Shown: in pieces, positions 62,924 to 64,000 of the stretch
Position numbering within the stretch: the stretch's first letter is position 1
Layout of the letters: each line of letters opens with the position of its first letter
Program-made: the position numbers and the translations under genes
Notes under the pieces: generated by a model
Told to the model about the DNA's origin: nothing
The model's input: only the letters and a program-made list of their open reading frames with translations
The model's database searches: none
Source: Acidobacteriota bacterium
GTDB lineage: Bacteria > Acidobacteriota > Vicinamibacteria > Vicinamibacterales > 2-12-FULL-66-21
NCBI GenBank assembly: GCA_003222675.1
Contig: QHWT01000048.1
Coordinates: 1-64,000, forward strand
DNA: 64,000 nt
Reading direction: 5' to 3'

Positions 62924-64000
62924 ATGGCCAGATTCGTTATGCTTGCGCTCACCGCGGGGACCACGACGCTTGCCGCGCTTGCCGCGACCGCGCAGAAGCC
63001 CACGCACGACTATCCCGTTCAGCCTGTTTCCTTCACGGCCGTGCATCTCGAGGACGAGTTCTGGGCGCCGCGGATCGAGACGAGCCGGAGAGTGACGATT
63101 CGGGCGGCTTTCCAACAGTGCGAGTTGAGCGGGCGCGTGAACAATTTCGAGCGCGCGGCGCAGGCGCTCCGCGGCGAGGCACACGACATGAAGGCCCCGC
63201 CGTATCCGTTCGACGACACCGATCTCTACAAGGTCATAGAAGGGGCGGCTTACGTTCTGAGCGTGCAGCCGGATCCGAAGCTCGACGCCTACGTCGACGG
63301 ACTGATCGCCAAGATTGCCGCGGCTCAGGAGCCGGACGGGTACCTTTACACGACGCGGACGATTGATCCGAAGAATCCACACCGCTGGGCCGGGACCGAG
63401 CGCTGGGTGAACGAGCGCAACGACAGCCACGAGCTGTACGACCTCGGGCACCTGATCGAGGCCGCCGTGGCGCACTACCAGGCGACGGGCAAGAAGACGC
63501 TTCTCACCGTCGCGATCCGCGCCGCGGATCTCCTCACGAAGACCTTCGGGCCTGGCAAGCGATCGATCTGGCCCGGACACCAGATTACCGAGATGGCGCT
63601 CGTGAAGCTCTATCGCGTGACGGGCAACGAGGAGTACTTGAGTCTCGCCAGGTTCATGCTCGACGAGCGCGGGCCCGACAGGATTCCTGCCGGCGAGACC
63701 GTCAACCCGCGCGGCCTCGATTACAACCAGGCGCAGCTCAGAGTGATCGATCAGACAGAGCCGGTCGGCCACGCGGTACGCGCGATGTACATGTACTCGG
63801 GCATGGCCGACGTTGCCGCCCTCGAAGACGACGAGAAGATGCGCGAGGCGGGCGACAAGATCTGGGACAACCTCGTGCACACGAAACTGTACCTGACCGG
63901 CGGGATCGGCGCCGCAGGCGGACATGAAGGTTTCGGGCGCGAATACGAGCTGCCCAACATGACGGCGTACAACGAGACGTGCGCATCGGTCGGCATGGAC
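62924..64000 (+). CDS. GH127 beta-L-arabinofuranosidase-like enzyme, cut by the window end
   Basis: The first 359 codons of a second GH127 protein, open to the last base. After a signal peptide (MARFVMLALTAGTTTLAALAATA) come family segments FTAVHLEDEFWAPRIETSRRVTI, SGRVNNFERAAQAL, DLYKVIEGAAYVLS and KIAAAQEPDGYLYTTRT, RWVNERNDSHELYDLGHLIEAAVAHYQATG, and the catalytic YNETCASVGM at the very end. It resembles the HypBA1-type branch more than the GH127 at 49488. TATCAT (62910-62915) lies eight bases before the ATG. Confidence 0.92.
   Translation, partial: MARFVMLALTAGTTTLAALAATAQKPTHDYPVQPVSFTAVHLEDEFWAPRIETSRRVTIRAAFQQCELSGRVNNFERAAQALRGEAHDMKAPPYPFDDTDLYKVIEGAAYVLSVQPDPKLDAYVDGLIAKIAAAQEPDGYLYTTRTIDPKNPHRWAGTERWVNERNDSHELYDLGHLIEAAVAHYQATGKKTLLTVAIRAADLLTKTFGPGKRSIWPGHQITEMALVKLYRVTGNEEYLSLARFMLDERGPDRIPAGETVNPRGLDYNQAQLRVIDQTEPVGHAVRAMYMYSGMADVAALEDDEKMREAGDKIWDNLVHTKLYLTGGIGAAGGHEGFGREYELPNMTAYNETCASVGMD

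Overview
The window is high-GC bacterial DNA and most resembles Acidobacteriota, probably the Vicinamibacteria lineage. This is inferred from gene content: two orphan MacB/FtsX-type permeases of the acidobacterial duplicated (ADOP) kind, secreted proteins with carboxypeptidase-regulatory repeats, M14 and GH127 hydrolases, GxxExxY genes and many short palindromic intergenic repeats. No rRNA or universal marker is present to prove it.

Region 1 (1-19.4 kb) is decayed accessory DNA. It starts with a TOTE-type primase-helicase cut off at the helicase Walker A motif. It contains a CoA-transferase/enoyl-CoA hydratase pair, a broken P450, a SemiSWEET-deoxyribonucleotidase fusion, a LysR regulator, an exported amidase, a frameshifted beta-lactamase-fold hydrolase, one intact and one broken ADOP permease, a methyltransferase and a broken alpha/beta hydrolase. 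One intact tRNA-Pro(CGG) lies at 18132-18208. A 55-bp near-perfect copy of its 3' part sits at 1830-1884, and other tRNA-like remnants are scattered around.

Region 2 (19.4-31.5 kb) is mostly housekeeping and stress: surE, an MFS carrier, ferrochelatase, a secreted regulatory-like protein and terC, followed by a heat-shock block of hspR with a HAIR operator, a zinc-finger-less dnaJ, clpB and ftsH.

Region 3 (31.7-40.1 kb) looks like a cation-homeostasis island. It has a 1179-residue APC-permease/USP-like/MgtE fusion, a KdpE-type regulator with a KdpD-like kinase that lacks the KdpD sensor domain, and a KimA-type potassium permease behind a c-di-AMP (ydaO-type) riboswitch. A 12-bp direct repeat (GACTTCTTAATG) lies upstream of both the kinase and the riboswitch.

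Region 4 (40.1-49.4 kb) holds an unknown protein, a YncE-like propeller, a GxxExxY gene enclosed by 27-bp inverted repeats and ending in a long hairpin, an MFS carrier, a frameshifted M14 peptidase and a second regulatory-like protein.

Region 5 (49.5-64 kb) is an L-arabinose utilisation locus: two GH127 enzymes, a GH31 enzyme, an exported mutarotase, a sugar ABC importer, and ribulokinase, ribulose-5-phosphate 4-epimerase and a HAD phosphatase joined by 4-bp overlaps. No arabinose isomerase is in the window. Three short interspersed repeats related to the ends of the GxxExxY unit sit between these genes.
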